A stretch of DNA of 19,742 nt from Bacteroidetes bacterium UBA7692 (GTDB lineage: Bacteria; Bacteroidota; Bacteroidia; Chitinophagales; LD1): the NCBI GenBank assembly GCA_002482725.1, contig DLGO01000138.1, positions 1 to 19,742 of the forward strand. Reading direction: 5' to 3'. Position numbers and translations under genes: made by a program. Each line of letters starts with the position of its first letter. Positions within the stretch are counted from its first letter, which is position 1. The notes beneath the pieces are model-generated. The model searched no databases. It was not told where the DNA came from and worked only from the letters and a program-made list of their open reading frames with translations. Shown here one piece after another: positions 1 to 8,280 of the stretch.

Positions 1-752
1 TCTTTACTTTTTTCAGTATCCAGGCCTGTAGCTTCGCTTACCATTTTGGTGCCGCGGGCTATCAGCTTATCGTTGCTGAGCTGCATATTTACCATACGAT
101 TACCCTCTACCCTGCCGATTTTGATCATTACGGCAGTAGAAATCATATTGAGTACCAACTTTTGAGCAGTGCCCGATTTCATACGCGTGCTGCCCGTTAC
201 AAACTCCGGGCCTACAACCACCACTACAGGATAATCTGCGGCAGCTTCCATAGGTGTACCCTCATTGCAGGTAATACAACCTGTAACAATGCCATGCTTG
301 CGACACTCATTCAAAGCACCAATAACATAAGGCGTAGTACCCGATGCAGCAATGCCTATAACCACATCTTTATCACCAATGATATAATTCTCCAGATCTT
401 TCCATCCCTGAGTCCTGTTGTCTTCGGCAAACTCCACAGCTTTGCGGATTGCAGCATCGCCGCCGGCTATTATACCCACTACAAGCCCTTGCTCCACTCC
501 AAATGTAGGCGGACATTCTGAAGCATCAACTACACCCAACCTACCGCTGGTACCTGCGCCCATGTAAAACAAACGACCACCTGCCAGGAGTTTATCTGCC
601 ACTACATCTACCAGCTTTTCTATCTGAGGCAGTGCAGCCTCTATAGCCAAAGGTACTTTAGCATCTTCGCGGTTGATGCCGGAAAGCAGCTCTGAGGTAC
701 TCATCTTCTCCAGATCGTTGTACAAAGAAGATTGCTCGGTATGTTTTATCAT
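1..752 (-). CDS. murQ: N-acetylmuramic acid 6-phosphate etherase, 3' end cut by window
   Basis: MurQ cleaves the lactyl ether of MurNAc-6-phosphate to give GlcNAc-6-phosphate and lactate during cytoplasmic recycling of cell-wall muramic acid. I translated the minus strand from the ATG at 752-750; the frame stays open for 250 codons to the left edge. Visible hallmarks are the sugar-phosphate (SIS) loop YMGAGTSGRLG (about residues 63-73), DASECPP just after it with Glu79 matching the catalytic glutamate of the family, AASGTTPYV (about 135-143) and the signature GPEFVTGSTRMKSGTAQK (about 181-198). Homologues are about 270-300 aa, so only a short C-terminal part is missing. The start codon lies one base past the stop of pruA on the same strand, so the two are probably cotranscribed. 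Confidence 0.95.
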   Translation of the reverse strand, partial: MIKHTEQSSLYNDLEKMSTSELLSGINREDAKVPLAIEAALPQIEKLVDVVADKLLAGGRLFYMGAGTSGRLGVVDASECPPTFGVEQGLVVGIIAGGDAAIRKAVEFAEDNRTQGWKDLENYIIGDKDVVIGIAASGTTPYVIGALNECRKHGIVTGCITCNEGTPMEAAADYPVVVVVGPEFVTGSTRMKSGTAQKLVLNMISTAVMIKIGRVEGNRMVNMQLSNDKLIARGTKMVSEATGLDTEKSK

Positions 753-753
753 T

Positions 754-2382
754 CTACTCTTTGTTTAAGAAAGGATACCTGTAGTCAACAGGTGGTACAA
801 AGGTCTCTTTGATAGTACGCGGACTAACCCAACGCAATAAATTTATCATAGAACCGGCCTTATCATTGGTACCGGAACCACGGCTACCTCCAAAAGGTTG
901 CTGGCCAACAACTGCCCCTGTAGGTTTATCGTTGATATAGAAGTTGCCCGCAGCATTACTTAGCCTCTTTGTAGCCAGATCTATTGCATATCTGTCCTGA
1001 GAAATAATGGAACCGGTAAGCGCATATATAGATGTGGTGTTTACCAAATCCAGTATTTCCTCAAACTTATCTGCATCGTACACAAATATGGTAAGCACGG
1101 GTCCGAACAACTCCTCGCAAAGTGTTACATACTTAGGGTTGGTAGTAAGTATAATAGTAGGCTCTATAAACCATCCTTTGCTCTTATCATAACCACCACC
1201 TGCAATAATTTCGGCATCATCTGCCATCTTAGCTGAATCTATATAAGCAGCAAGTTTATCAAAGCTCTTTTCAGTAATAACTGCATTGATAAAATTGCCG
1301 AAGTCCTCTGTAGGACCCATTTTGAAAGTCTTCAAATCTTCCAACACATGTTCCTTTACTTCATTCCAGATATTATTTGGAATATATGCACGGGAAGCAG
1401 CACTACACTTTTGCCCCTGGTACTCAAATGCACCACGTGAAATAGCAGTTGCTACTACTTTAGCATCAGCGCTTTTGTGCGCCAGTATAAAATCTTTACC
1501 ACCTGTTTCGCCTACTATGCGTGGGTAGGTTTTATAGCGGTGTATGTTGTTGCCTATATTTTTCCAGATATCCTGGAACACGGCTGTAGAACCTGTAAAG
1601 TGGATGCCTGCAAAATCAGGATGATTGAATACTACCTGTGCAGCCTCCGGCCCATCGGGATAAATAAGATTGATGACGCCTGCTGGCAGACCCGCAGCTA
1701 TAAATATTTTCATCAGTACATGCGCAGCATATACCTGGCTATCGCTTGGTTTCCATACCACTACATTGCCCATAAGCGCGCAGCTGCTTGGCAGGTTACC
1801 TGCTATGGCGGTGAAGTTGAATGGCGTAAGTGCATACACAAATCCCTCCAATGGCCTCCACTCGGAGCGATTCCAGATACCCGGAGAACTCTCGGGCTGG
1901 AAGCTGTATATCTGAGTCATGAACTGCACATTGAACCGAAGAAAATCAATGAACTCACACGCAGCATCAATTTCAGCCTGGTATGCGTTTTTGCTTTGCC
2001 CCAGCATGGTTGCTGCATTCAGTTCATCACGGTAAGGGCCTGCAACCAATTCGGCTGCTTTCAGAAAAATGCTTGCACGGGCTTCCCAACTCAGGTTTTG
2101 CCATTGCTCCTTTGCCGCAAGCGCTGCATCTATGGCTTCTGTTATCTGCGCTTTCTCTGTTTTGTAAAAGTAGCCCAGCAAATGCTGGTGGTCGTGGGGT
2201 GGGCGAAGCTCCAGCTTCTCTGTGCCACGCACCTGTTTGTCGCCTATAAACATTGGTATATCGCGCACTTCTGCACGCATTTCTTCCAATTTTTTCTTTA
2301 ATGATGCACGCTCCGGGCTACCCGGGGCATAACTCTTTACAACTTCGTTGTGCGGTGTCGGCACTTTAAAAAATCCGTTCAT
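754..2382 (-). CDS. pruA: L-glutamate gamma-semialdehyde (1-pyrroline-5-carboxylate) dehydrogenase
   Basis: This is an NAD-dependent aldehyde dehydrogenase of 542 aa, the length of stand-alone P5C dehydrogenases. It oxidises glutamate semialdehyde to glutamate, the second step of proline catabolism, in the cytoplasm. The fold and active site are clear: TPFNFTAIAGNLP (about 186-198), the cofactor-site stretch HFTGSTAVF (261-269), the general-base glutamate E292 in GETGGKDF, and the catalytic cysteine C326 in YQGQKCSAASR. The C-terminal stretch QQPFGGSRGSGTNDKAG fits the P5CDH subfamily. No proline dehydrogenase domain is fused to it and no putA-like gene is nearby in the window. It lies 31 bases after rseP and one base before murQ, all on the minus strand, so a shared transcript is likely although the functions are unrelated. 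Confidence 0.95.
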   Translation of the reverse strand: MNGFFKVPTPHNEVVKSYAPGSPERASLKKKLEEMRAEVRDIPMFIGDKQVRGTEKLELRPPHDHQHLLGYFYKTEKAQITEAIDAALAAKEQWQNLSWEARASIFLKAAELVAGPYRDELNAATMLGQSKNAYQAEIDAACEFIDFLRFNVQFMTQIYSFQPESSPGIWNRSEWRPLEGFVYALTPFNFTAIAGNLPSSCALMGNVVVWKPSDSQVYAAHVLMKIFIAAGLPAGVINLIYPDGPEAAQVVFNHPDFAGIHFTGSTAVFQDIWKNIGNNIHRYKTYPRIVGETGGKDFILAHKSADAKVVATAISRGAFEYQGQKCSAASRAYIPNNIWNEVKEHVLEDLKTFKMGPTEDFGNFINAVITEKSFDKLAAYIDSAKMADDAEIIAGGGYDKSKGWFIEPTIILTTNPKYVTLCEELFGPVLTIFVYDADKFEEILDLVNTTSIYALTGSIISQDRYAIDLATKRLSNAAGNFYINDKPTGAVVGQQPFGGSRGSGTNDKAGSMINLLRWVSPRTIKETFVPPVDYRYPFLNKE

Positions 2383-2413
2383 ATCCGTTCTGATTAATTA
2401 CCGTATTCGTAAT

Positions 2414-3760
2414 TTACTTTTTACTAACAAACTCCATAATGGCCCTGAGAACATCGCTGCCATTTGCATACAGCATAAGTGACAATAATAATACCATACC
2501 CACCAGCTGCGCCCTCTCGAGAAACTTCTCGCTTGGCTTTCGGCCTGTAACCATTTCTACCAAAGTAAACAATGCATGACCGCCATCCAGTGCAGGAATA
2601 GGTAAGATATTCATGAAAGCCAATACGACAGATAAGAAGGCTGTAAGGTTCCAGAAAGTTTCCCAATCCCCCCATACTTTAGGGAAAAGACCTCCGATGC
2701 TACCAAAACCACCAATCTGTTTGTAACCCTGTACATCTTTATCAAATATCAAGCGAAACTGCTTAATATATTCCGAAAGCTTGGTAAACGTTAAGGATGC
2801 GCCTGCAGGAAAAGATTGCAATAAGCTATACTTCTTTGTGGTTTTATTAAAATACTTACTCAAATCAGGAGGACCGAAACCAATAGTGCCTGCCGGAGTA
2901 ACGGCTACCTTCATATTTATAGTATCCACGCCTCTTAATACCGCAAGCGGTATGGTTTTGCCTTTATATGCCCGAAGCTTTATTCGAACCTCTTCGAAAT
3001 ACCTTACGGGTTCATTATTTATTGAGATAATTAAATCCCCAACCTTCCCTCCTGCTTTTAACAGCGGCTCATTCTTTATCAGTTCCCCAACCTCTGCCGG
3101 AAAGGCAATGGAAACAAACCCAGGGGATTTTCTTCCCGTAAGTCTCTTTTTGGTATCGCCGGTAATAGGTATATCGATTATCTGCCCGTCTCTTTCTACC
3201 TCAATGCTCTTAACCCCTTCCAACAAGACCACTTTTGTAATTTCCCCTGTTGATTCAAATTTCTGCCCATGATCGTAACCAATAACCTTATCTCCTGTTT
3301 TTATACCTATATTAACTGCAATAGAATCCGGAACAAAGCCATACTTTGCATCCTCAACTTTCAGGTACTCTTGACCGTAAGTAAACAGTAACATAGAATA
3401 AATAAGTACCGCCAAAACAATATTGACAGCAACTCCACCCAGCATGATAACCAAGCGCTGCCAGGCCGGCTTGCTGCGAAATTCCCATGGTTGAGCCGGT
3501 TTATCCATTTGCTCCTTATCCATACTCTCATCTATCATACCGGCAATCTTAACATAGCCACCCAGCGGTAACCAACCGATACCATATTCCGTTTCGCCAA
3601 TTTTCTTTTTGAAAATTGAAAACCAAGGATCGAAAAATAAATAGAACTTCTCCACGCGGGTCTTAAACAGCTTTGCGGGTATAAAATGGCCCAGTTCGTG
3701 CAGCACAATTAAAATGCTTAAACTCAATATTAACTGAGCAGCCTGAATTACTATTTCCAT
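2414..3760 (-). CDS. rseP: RIP metalloprotease, site-2 protease family
   Basis: This is a polytopic inner-membrane zinc protease of 448 aa that cuts transmembrane anchors, in well-studied relatives anti-sigma factors. The zinc motif HELGH is at residues 21-25 inside the first hydrophobic helix. The third ligand region is ALDGGH, with D392, in a C-terminal membrane helix. TM segments are near 1-20, 105-125, 370-390 and 420-437. The periplasmic middle part carries PDZ-like sequence, for example DLIISINNEPVRYFEEV around residues 240-257. The start is at the first hydrophobic helix, as in the family. It often follows dxr in Bacteroidota, but here the gene upstream is an efflux adaptor behind a terminator. 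The substrate cannot be told from the sequence. Confidence 0.93.
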   Translation of the reverse strand: MEIVIQAAQLILSLSILIVLHELGHFIPAKLFKTRVEKFYLFFDPWFSIFKKKIGETEYGIGWLPLGGYVKIAGMIDESMDKEQMDKPAQPWEFRSKPAWQRLVIMLGGVAVNIVLAVLIYSMLLFTYGQEYLKVEDAKYGFVPDSIAVNIGIKTGDKVIGYDHGQKFESTGEITKVVLLEGVKSIEVERDGQIIDIPITGDTKKRLTGRKSPGFVSIAFPAEVGELIKNEPLLKAGGKVGDLIISINNEPVRYFEEVRIKLRAYKGKTIPLAVLRGVDTINMKVAVTPAGTIGFGPPDLSKYFNKTTKKYSLLQSFPAGASLTFTKLSEYIKQFRLIFDKDVQGYKQIGGFGSIGGLFPKVWGDWETFWNLTAFLSVVLAFMNILPIPALDGGHALFTLVEMVTGRKPSEKFLERAQLVGMVLLLSLMLYANGSDVLRAIMEFVSKK

Positions 3761-3894
3761 ATTTTGACAAATCTAAAGGCTTTCTGCAAACCATAATGGT
3801 TTGTTAGAAATTTTATGGGGTTAAACTATTTGTTTACCTTAAACACGTGACGTGGCATAATTGTTAAAATTGCTTCGTCCTTACCTGCTACTAA

Positions 3895-3926
3895 TAGAAA
3901 AAGGGGCCTGTTGTCCCCTTTTTCTA
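3895..3926 (-). terminator. Intrinsic terminator after the efflux adaptor gene
   Basis: A perfect 12-bp stem (3895-3906 with 3915-3926) has an 8-base loop. On the minus strand it reads ATAGAAAAAGGGG...CCCCTTTTTCTAT, so the 3' arm itself supplies a run of five U. It sits 21 bases past the stop of the adaptor gene and should separate that gene from rseP. Confidence 0.85.
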
Positions 3927-3947
3927 TTGATACTTTCTATTCGGTTG

Positions 3948-5018
3948 TTAATTCACCTTGCCGATTTTGACATCAGCACCAGGTTTTACCATCATAATGC
4001 TGCTGACTAAAACGGTATCACCTGCTTTTAAGCCGGTCATTACCTGAATCTGGTTTTCATTCCTGAATCCTGTTTCCACCATTACCGGTGTTGCTTTGCC
4101 TTCTTTTACCACAAATACTTTTTTGCCACGCGCTTCGGGTATTATAGCATTGGTAGGTACCATAAGCGCATCGCTGCTTTTTATGTTCAGGTCTATTTTT
4201 GCAAAAGAGCCGGGATACAATTGTGCTTTGCTATTGTTGACCAAAGCGCGGACACGCAATGTACGCGTAGCTTCATCTATCTTAGGCTCTACTGCTGCAA
4301 TTTTTGCGGTAAACTCTTCCTTGAAACCATCTACGGTCATGTGCAGCTCTTCGCCCTGTTTTACCTCCGACACATACTTTTCGGGTAATGAGAAATCCAC
4401 TTTAAGCGGATTGATCTGCTGTAGTGATGCTATTACAAGGCCCTGGGTAACATAGGCACCCTGGCTTACGCTTTTCAATCCGATTTTACCAGTAAAGGGA
4501 GCACGTATTTCTGTCTTCTCTATTTGCGCCTGCAGCAGATCTATATCTGCCAGAATGTTGTTGTACTGGGTAAGTGCAATGTCGTAATCCTGTTGCCCTA
4601 TACCGTTTATAGCCAATAGCTGCTTTAGCCTTTGCTCTGTTTTAGATGCAGGCTCAGTCTGCATTTTCAGCTTCCTCAATTGCGCCTGAAGGTCAGCATC
4701 ATTCAGCTTTAACAGTAAAGTACCTTTTGACACTACCTGCCCCTCTTTTATATTCAGCATCACTATCCTGCCAGATACTTCCGGTTTTAATTCCACCTCT
4801 TCGTTGGCTAGTAAAGTACCCGAGGCAAACAAGGTATTATCCAGGTTTTGTGAGCGTACCACATATACATCTGCATTCAGCTTAGGTGCGGCTCCACCAG
4901 GCTTGCCGGCCATGGCCTTGCTTGCATCCGGTTTTGCTTTTATAACCTTATTGTAGACAATGATGCCAGCAATAAGCAAAATGACAGTGCCAAAAATTAT
5001 CCAGCTTTTCATGCTCAA
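3948..5018 (-). CDS. RND-type efflux periplasmic adaptor (membrane fusion protein)
   Basis: The 356-aa protein has the layout of MexA/AcrA-type adaptors that link an inner-membrane RND pump to a TolC-like outer-membrane channel. An N-terminal membrane anchor (about residues 5-22, IIFGTVILLIAGIIVY) is followed by a lipoyl-like half (GRIVMLNIKEGQVVSKGTLL, about 88-107). A short alpha-hairpin (about 108-167) comes next, then the second lipoyl half (IRAPFTGKIGLKSVSQGAYV), a beta-barrel (about 200-280) and a membrane-proximal domain to the end. No pump or outer-membrane factor gene flanks it: downstream is a terminator and rseP, upstream a divergent gene. It therefore looks like an orphan adaptor whose partners are encoded elsewhere. 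The transported substrate is unknown. Confidence 0.9.
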   Translation of the reverse strand: MSMKSWIIFGTVILLIAGIIVYNKVIKAKPDASKAMAGKPGGAAPKLNADVYVVRSQNLDNTLFASGTLLANEEVELKPEVSGRIVMLNIKEGQVVSKGTLLLKLNDADLQAQLRKLKMQTEPASKTEQRLKQLLAINGIGQQDYDIALTQYNNILADIDLLQAQIEKTEIRAPFTGKIGLKSVSQGAYVTQGLVIASLQQINPLKVDFSLPEKYVSEVKQGEELHMTVDGFKEEFTAKIAAVEPKIDEATRTLRVRALVNNSKAQLYPGSFAKIDLNIKSSDALMVPTNAIIPEARGKKVFVVKEGKATPVMVETGFRNENQIQVMTGLKAGDTVLVSSIMMVKPGADVKIGKVN

Positions 5019-5274
5019 GTTTATTTATTACGTTTTTGGTATCAGAATTAAACACGAACAAAAAGAAATTTGCGTACAACTACTGAAAACCACCTGCTGA
5101 TGCTATATACACGAGCGGTGCTAATATCCTACAATGTATTTATAATCAAAAGCTTACAAGACCTATTTCACTTATATTACCCTTTACCATTTAATGTATA
5201 TTAACAACAGATAGCAGCAGTACCTGCATAGCAGTGAGCTGTATACGTAATGCGTTCAAATTAAAAACATTAAA

Positions 5275-5282
5275 TAATTTTG
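5275..5282 (+). promoter_or_regulatory. Bacteroidota -7 element (TAATTTTG) upstream of the AarF/UbiB gene
   Basis: TAATTTTG matches the Bacteroidota consensus TAnnTTTG exactly and ends 34 bases before the ATG at 5317, leaving room for a leader of about 27 bases. A clear TTG at -33 is not seen; the closest is GTTC around 5254-5257. Confidence 0.5.
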
Positions 5283-5316
5283 ACTTTAACTACAGTAACC
5301 TATATTTTCACTCCGA

Positions 5317-7005
5317 ATGATATTGAATACAACGTTTCGCAACATCGGGCGCACAAGAGAGATACTCAGCATCCTCATAAAATATGGTTTTGAGGATGTA
5401 ATAGCCAACAGTACCCTACGCAATCTGGTAACAGAAAGCATGCGTATAAAGTGGCTGCGCGATGAAAAGCCTGCGCTGGAATATACCAGATGGGAACGTA
5501 TACGCATGGCGGCTGTAGAGCTGGGTCCTACATTTGTAAAACTGGCACAGGTACTTAGTAACAGGCCCGATATAATACCCGAAGCACTTGTAAAAGAATT
5601 TGAAAAGCTACAGGACCGTGTACCACCTTTCGAATTCAATAAAGTGAAAGCGATAATAGAGCGCGAAACAAAGCTGAAGCTCACTGATATATTCGAAGAG
5701 TTTAACGAGGTGCCTATGGCCAGCGCATCTATAGGGCAAGTACACAAGGCAAAGCTAATAACCGGCGAAAGCGTGGTGGTGAAAGTACAACGACCTGATG
5801 TACAAGATCAGATAGACCAGGACCTGAACATACTGCGCGAAGTGGTGCAGCGTGCAGACCGCTACCTGAAAAAACAAGGTGTGATGAATGCCGAAGAAGT
5901 GGTGCATGTGTTTGAACGCAGCATGCAGAAAGAGCTTGACTACAAAAACGAAGCACGAAATCTGGACAGGTTCCGCAACTACTACAAGGCTCGGAAGGAC
6001 TTTTATGTGCCGATGCCGTACCGCGAATTCAGCACCTCTAAAGTGCTGATAATGGAATTTGTATCGGGCTGTAAAATAACCGATGTACGCCAGCTGCGCG
6101 AGTGGGGACTAGACCCTGAAAAGATAGTAGAGCAGGGTATGGACATATACCTGACGCAGATATTCGAGCACGGTTTTTTTCATGGTGACCCGCACCCGGG
6201 CAATATACTGGTGAACCAGAAAGGCATGATCATATTGCTGGACTTTGGTATGGTAGGGCAGCTGATGAAAAAAGATAAATATGCCTTTGCAGGTATATTC
6301 ATAGCCATGAGCAAGAACGACCCGCAGGAGATGGCTAACAACTTTAAAAAGCTGGCGGTAGAGGATAACATTACGGACATGCGCCAGTTTGTGTATGACC
6401 TGAACGACCTGATAGAAGACTACGCCCACCTGGATGTAAGCGAAAGCAGCATACAGGATGTGGTGACCAGGTTGCAGAAAATAATGTTTGACTACAAGAT
6501 AACCGTACCCGGCGGTATCTTCATCATATTCCGCGCATTTGCCATACTGGAAGGTATAGGCAAAAAGATGCACCCGAACTTCCGTACGTACGACTTTATG
6601 CGGCCATACGGGCAGAAGATGATAACCGAGCAACTACGCCCGGAGAACCTGGCCAATGAAGCGCAAAACAGGTTTACCAACCTGTATAGCTTCCTGAACA
6701 GCATACCGATGGAGCTGCGCAGCATATTGCAAAAAACACAAAGAGGCAAACTCCACTTTGAGGTAGAGCTGCAGGGCTATGGCTATGCACTGAAAAAGTG
6801 GGACAGCATTACCAACCGCTATGTGGTAACTTATATCATTTGCGCCCTTATCATGGGATCTTCTATTGCCCTGCTGGGCAACTATCCACCGGAGATGCAG
6901 TTTGTATACGGCATCAACAAATGGAGCTTTATCGGCTATTGTATAGCAGGTATTATGTTTGTGGGGTTGGCGTATACAATTATGAGAAGGAGGGTGTATA
7001 AGTAG
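5317..7005 (+). CDS. AarF/ABC1/UbiB-family atypical protein kinase-like protein
   Basis: The 562-aa protein has the ABC1/UbiB kinase-like core and two membrane helices at the C-terminus (about 506-523 and 538-556). Core motifs are: the KxGQ-type helix at LGPTFVKLAQVLSNRPD (69-85, with K75 and Q78), an alanine-rich nucleotide loop MASASIGQVHKA (134-145), the lysine K156 in VVVKVQRP, the catalytic-type loop HGDPHPGN (289-296) and DFG at 309-311. In proteobacteria such proteins support ubiquinone biosynthesis. Bacteroidota use menaquinone, so the role is better described as quinone or lipid-related and uncertain. The KxGQ glycine is replaced by alanine (KLAQ). The gene stands alone and converges on the next gene with a 12-base gap. 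Confidence 0.9.
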   Translation: MILNTTFRNIGRTREILSILIKYGFEDVIANSTLRNLVTESMRIKWLRDEKPALEYTRWERIRMAAVELGPTFVKLAQVLSNRPDIIPEALVKEFEKLQDRVPPFEFNKVKAIIERETKLKLTDIFEEFNEVPMASASIGQVHKAKLITGESVVVKVQRPDVQDQIDQDLNILREVVQRADRYLKKQGVMNAEEVVHVFERSMQKELDYKNEARNLDRFRNYYKARKDFYVPMPYREFSTSKVLIMEFVSGCKITDVRQLREWGLDPEKIVEQGMDIYLTQIFEHGFFHGDPHPGNILVNQKGMIILLDFGMVGQLMKKDKYAFAGIFIAMSKNDPQEMANNFKKLAVEDNITDMRQFVYDLNDLIEDYAHLDVSESSIQDVVTRLQKIMFDYKITVPGGIFIIFRAFAILEGIGKKMHPNFRTYDFMRPYGQKMITEQLRPENLANEAQNRFTNLYSFLNSIPMELRSILQKTQRGKLHFEVELQGYGYALKKWDSITNRYVVTYIICALIMGSSIALLGNYPPEMQFVYGINKWSFIGYCIAGIMFVGLAYTIMRRRVYK

Positions 7006-7017
7006 GTCATATTATAC

Positions 7018-8181
7018 TTACTTAATTAAGTTCAATATGGCATCTGGAATTTTATTCCAAACTATATCTTCCGCGTACATACCATTACTAAGTATAGCGA
7101 TTCCGAAATTAATGTCGGGAAATACCATCACAGTTGCAGAATAACCGGGATTATTACCTACATGCCAATAAGATTTGCCAAAGCTTTTTGTGTCCTTAAT
7201 CCACCAACCAAGGCCGATGGCAACATTCTTATTTTGGGGCGCTATGCGCTTCGGTGTCCACATGCTATCCAATGTTGATTTTTTTAAAATCCCGTGGGAT
7301 TCATCACCATTACTCAATGCCAAAACATTGAGCATCCAGGCACATAGATCATTAGTACAAGAATTAAGATTACCACTTGGATTGTGCTCTGTATTTTCGA
7401 TAAGAATTCCACCTACAACCGGTTTTTTACCCCTTAAAATGTGCGGTGAACTTCTTCTACCTTCCGCTATATGCTTTAATTCAATAGAACTATTGTACAT
7501 GCCGGCTTTAAGGAGTATATGCTCCCGTACATAATCCGCATATAGCTGACCGGAAGTTTTCTGCACCAAAAAGCCCAATAGATCAAAAGCGGCATTGCTG
7601 TAAGTTTCTACAGGATTAAATTTAGCACCCGGAGCGAAATCCAACTTTTGTTTACCAAAACTATACGCAAATTTCTGTAAGGCTGTACTATCGTTGGGAG
7701 AATGCCTTAACTCCTTATCCCAATATAAGCCTGATGTATGGGTGAGCATCTGCAGTATTGTAATGTCGGCATATCGAACATCCTTCATCTTAAATTCCGG
7801 CAGGTAATAACTAATCTTTTGGTGTATGTCAATTTTACCCTGTTCTACCAGCTGCATAATAGCGGTAGCAGTAAAAAGCTTAGTGACTGAGCAGGTGAGG
7901 AAATTTGTAAGGCTATCTACCCTTCCTGGTTTATCCACCTCAGCAAATCCATATCCTTTATCCAAGTAAATTTGACCATCCTTAACAATACCGACAGACA
8001 GTCCAACCATTTTATTTTGCTGCATATACCCAGCTACTGCAATATCTATTTGGGTGATAACGGTATTTTTCTGAGCCAGCAAACCGGATGGCAGCAGGAT
8101 ATACAGTAATACTATCCCAATATGCGTATACCTTAATATGGCAGGATACCTAAACCACGATTGAGTTAATCTTAGTGCCAT
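7018..8181 (-). CDS. Exported serine hydrolase, beta-lactamase/DD-peptidase (class C-like) family
   Basis: The 387-aa protein begins with a charged segment and a hydrophobic stretch (about 20-35, ending GLLAQ), which looks like a signal peptide. The fold is the class C beta-lactamase/esterase type: the nucleophile motif SxxK is S98-V-T-K101, the tyrosine motif YSN is 194-196, LTHTSGLYW is at about 146-154, and HVG at 340-342 takes the place of KTG. These signatures are shared by DD-peptidases, esterases and true beta-lactamases, so the substrate cannot be named and drug resistance should not be assumed. The ATG lies only seven bases after a TAACTTTG promoter element, so a leaderless message is possible. 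Confidence 0.88.
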   Translation of the reverse strand: MALRLTQSWFRYPAILRYTHIGIVLLYILLPSGLLAQKNTVITQIDIAVAGYMQQNKMVGLSVGIVKDGQIYLDKGYGFAEVDKPGRVDSLTNFLTCSVTKLFTATAIMQLVEQGKIDIHQKISYYLPEFKMKDVRYADITILQMLTHTSGLYWDKELRHSPNDSTALQKFAYSFGKQKLDFAPGAKFNPVETYSNAAFDLLGFLVQKTSGQLYADYVREHILLKAGMYNSSIELKHIAEGRRSSPHILRGKKPVVGGILIENTEHNPSGNLNSCTNDLCAWMLNVLALSNGDESHGILKKSTLDSMWTPKRIAPQNKNVAIGLGWWIKDTKSFGKSYWHVGNNPGYSATVMVFPDINFGIAILSNGMYAEDIVWNKIPDAILNLIK

Positions 8182-8188
8182 TATAAAC

Positions 8189-8196
8189 CAAAGTTA
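8189..8196 (-). promoter_or_regulatory. Bacteroidota -7 element (TAACTTTG) upstream of the serine hydrolase gene
   Basis: On the minus strand TAACTTTG is an exact TAnnTTTG match, with a TTG 16 bases upstream (8213-8215). Only seven bases separate it from the ATG at 8181, which would place the transcription start at or next to the start codon. Confidence 0.5.
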
Positions 8197-8225
8197 TATA
8201 ATCCAAAAGATACAACGGTCCATAA

Positions 8226-8259
8226 AAAAGCCCCTAACGGAATTCCGTCAGGGGCTTTT
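8226..8259 (-). terminator. Intrinsic terminator after citrate synthase gene
   Basis: The arms AAAAGCCCCTAACGG and CCGTCAGGGGCTTTT pair with one mismatch around an AATT loop. On the minus strand the hairpin is followed by a U-rich run, and it sits 21 bases past the citrate synthase stop codon. Confidence 0.9.
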
Positions 8260-8280
8260 ACATTTATATAACCCGAAGGT

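Noticed and set aside
1477..2301. Long plus-strand frame inside pruA as a gene
   Set aside because: It is antisense to a clearly conserved dehydrogenase and its translation is rich in cysteine, histidine and tyrosine with no family features.
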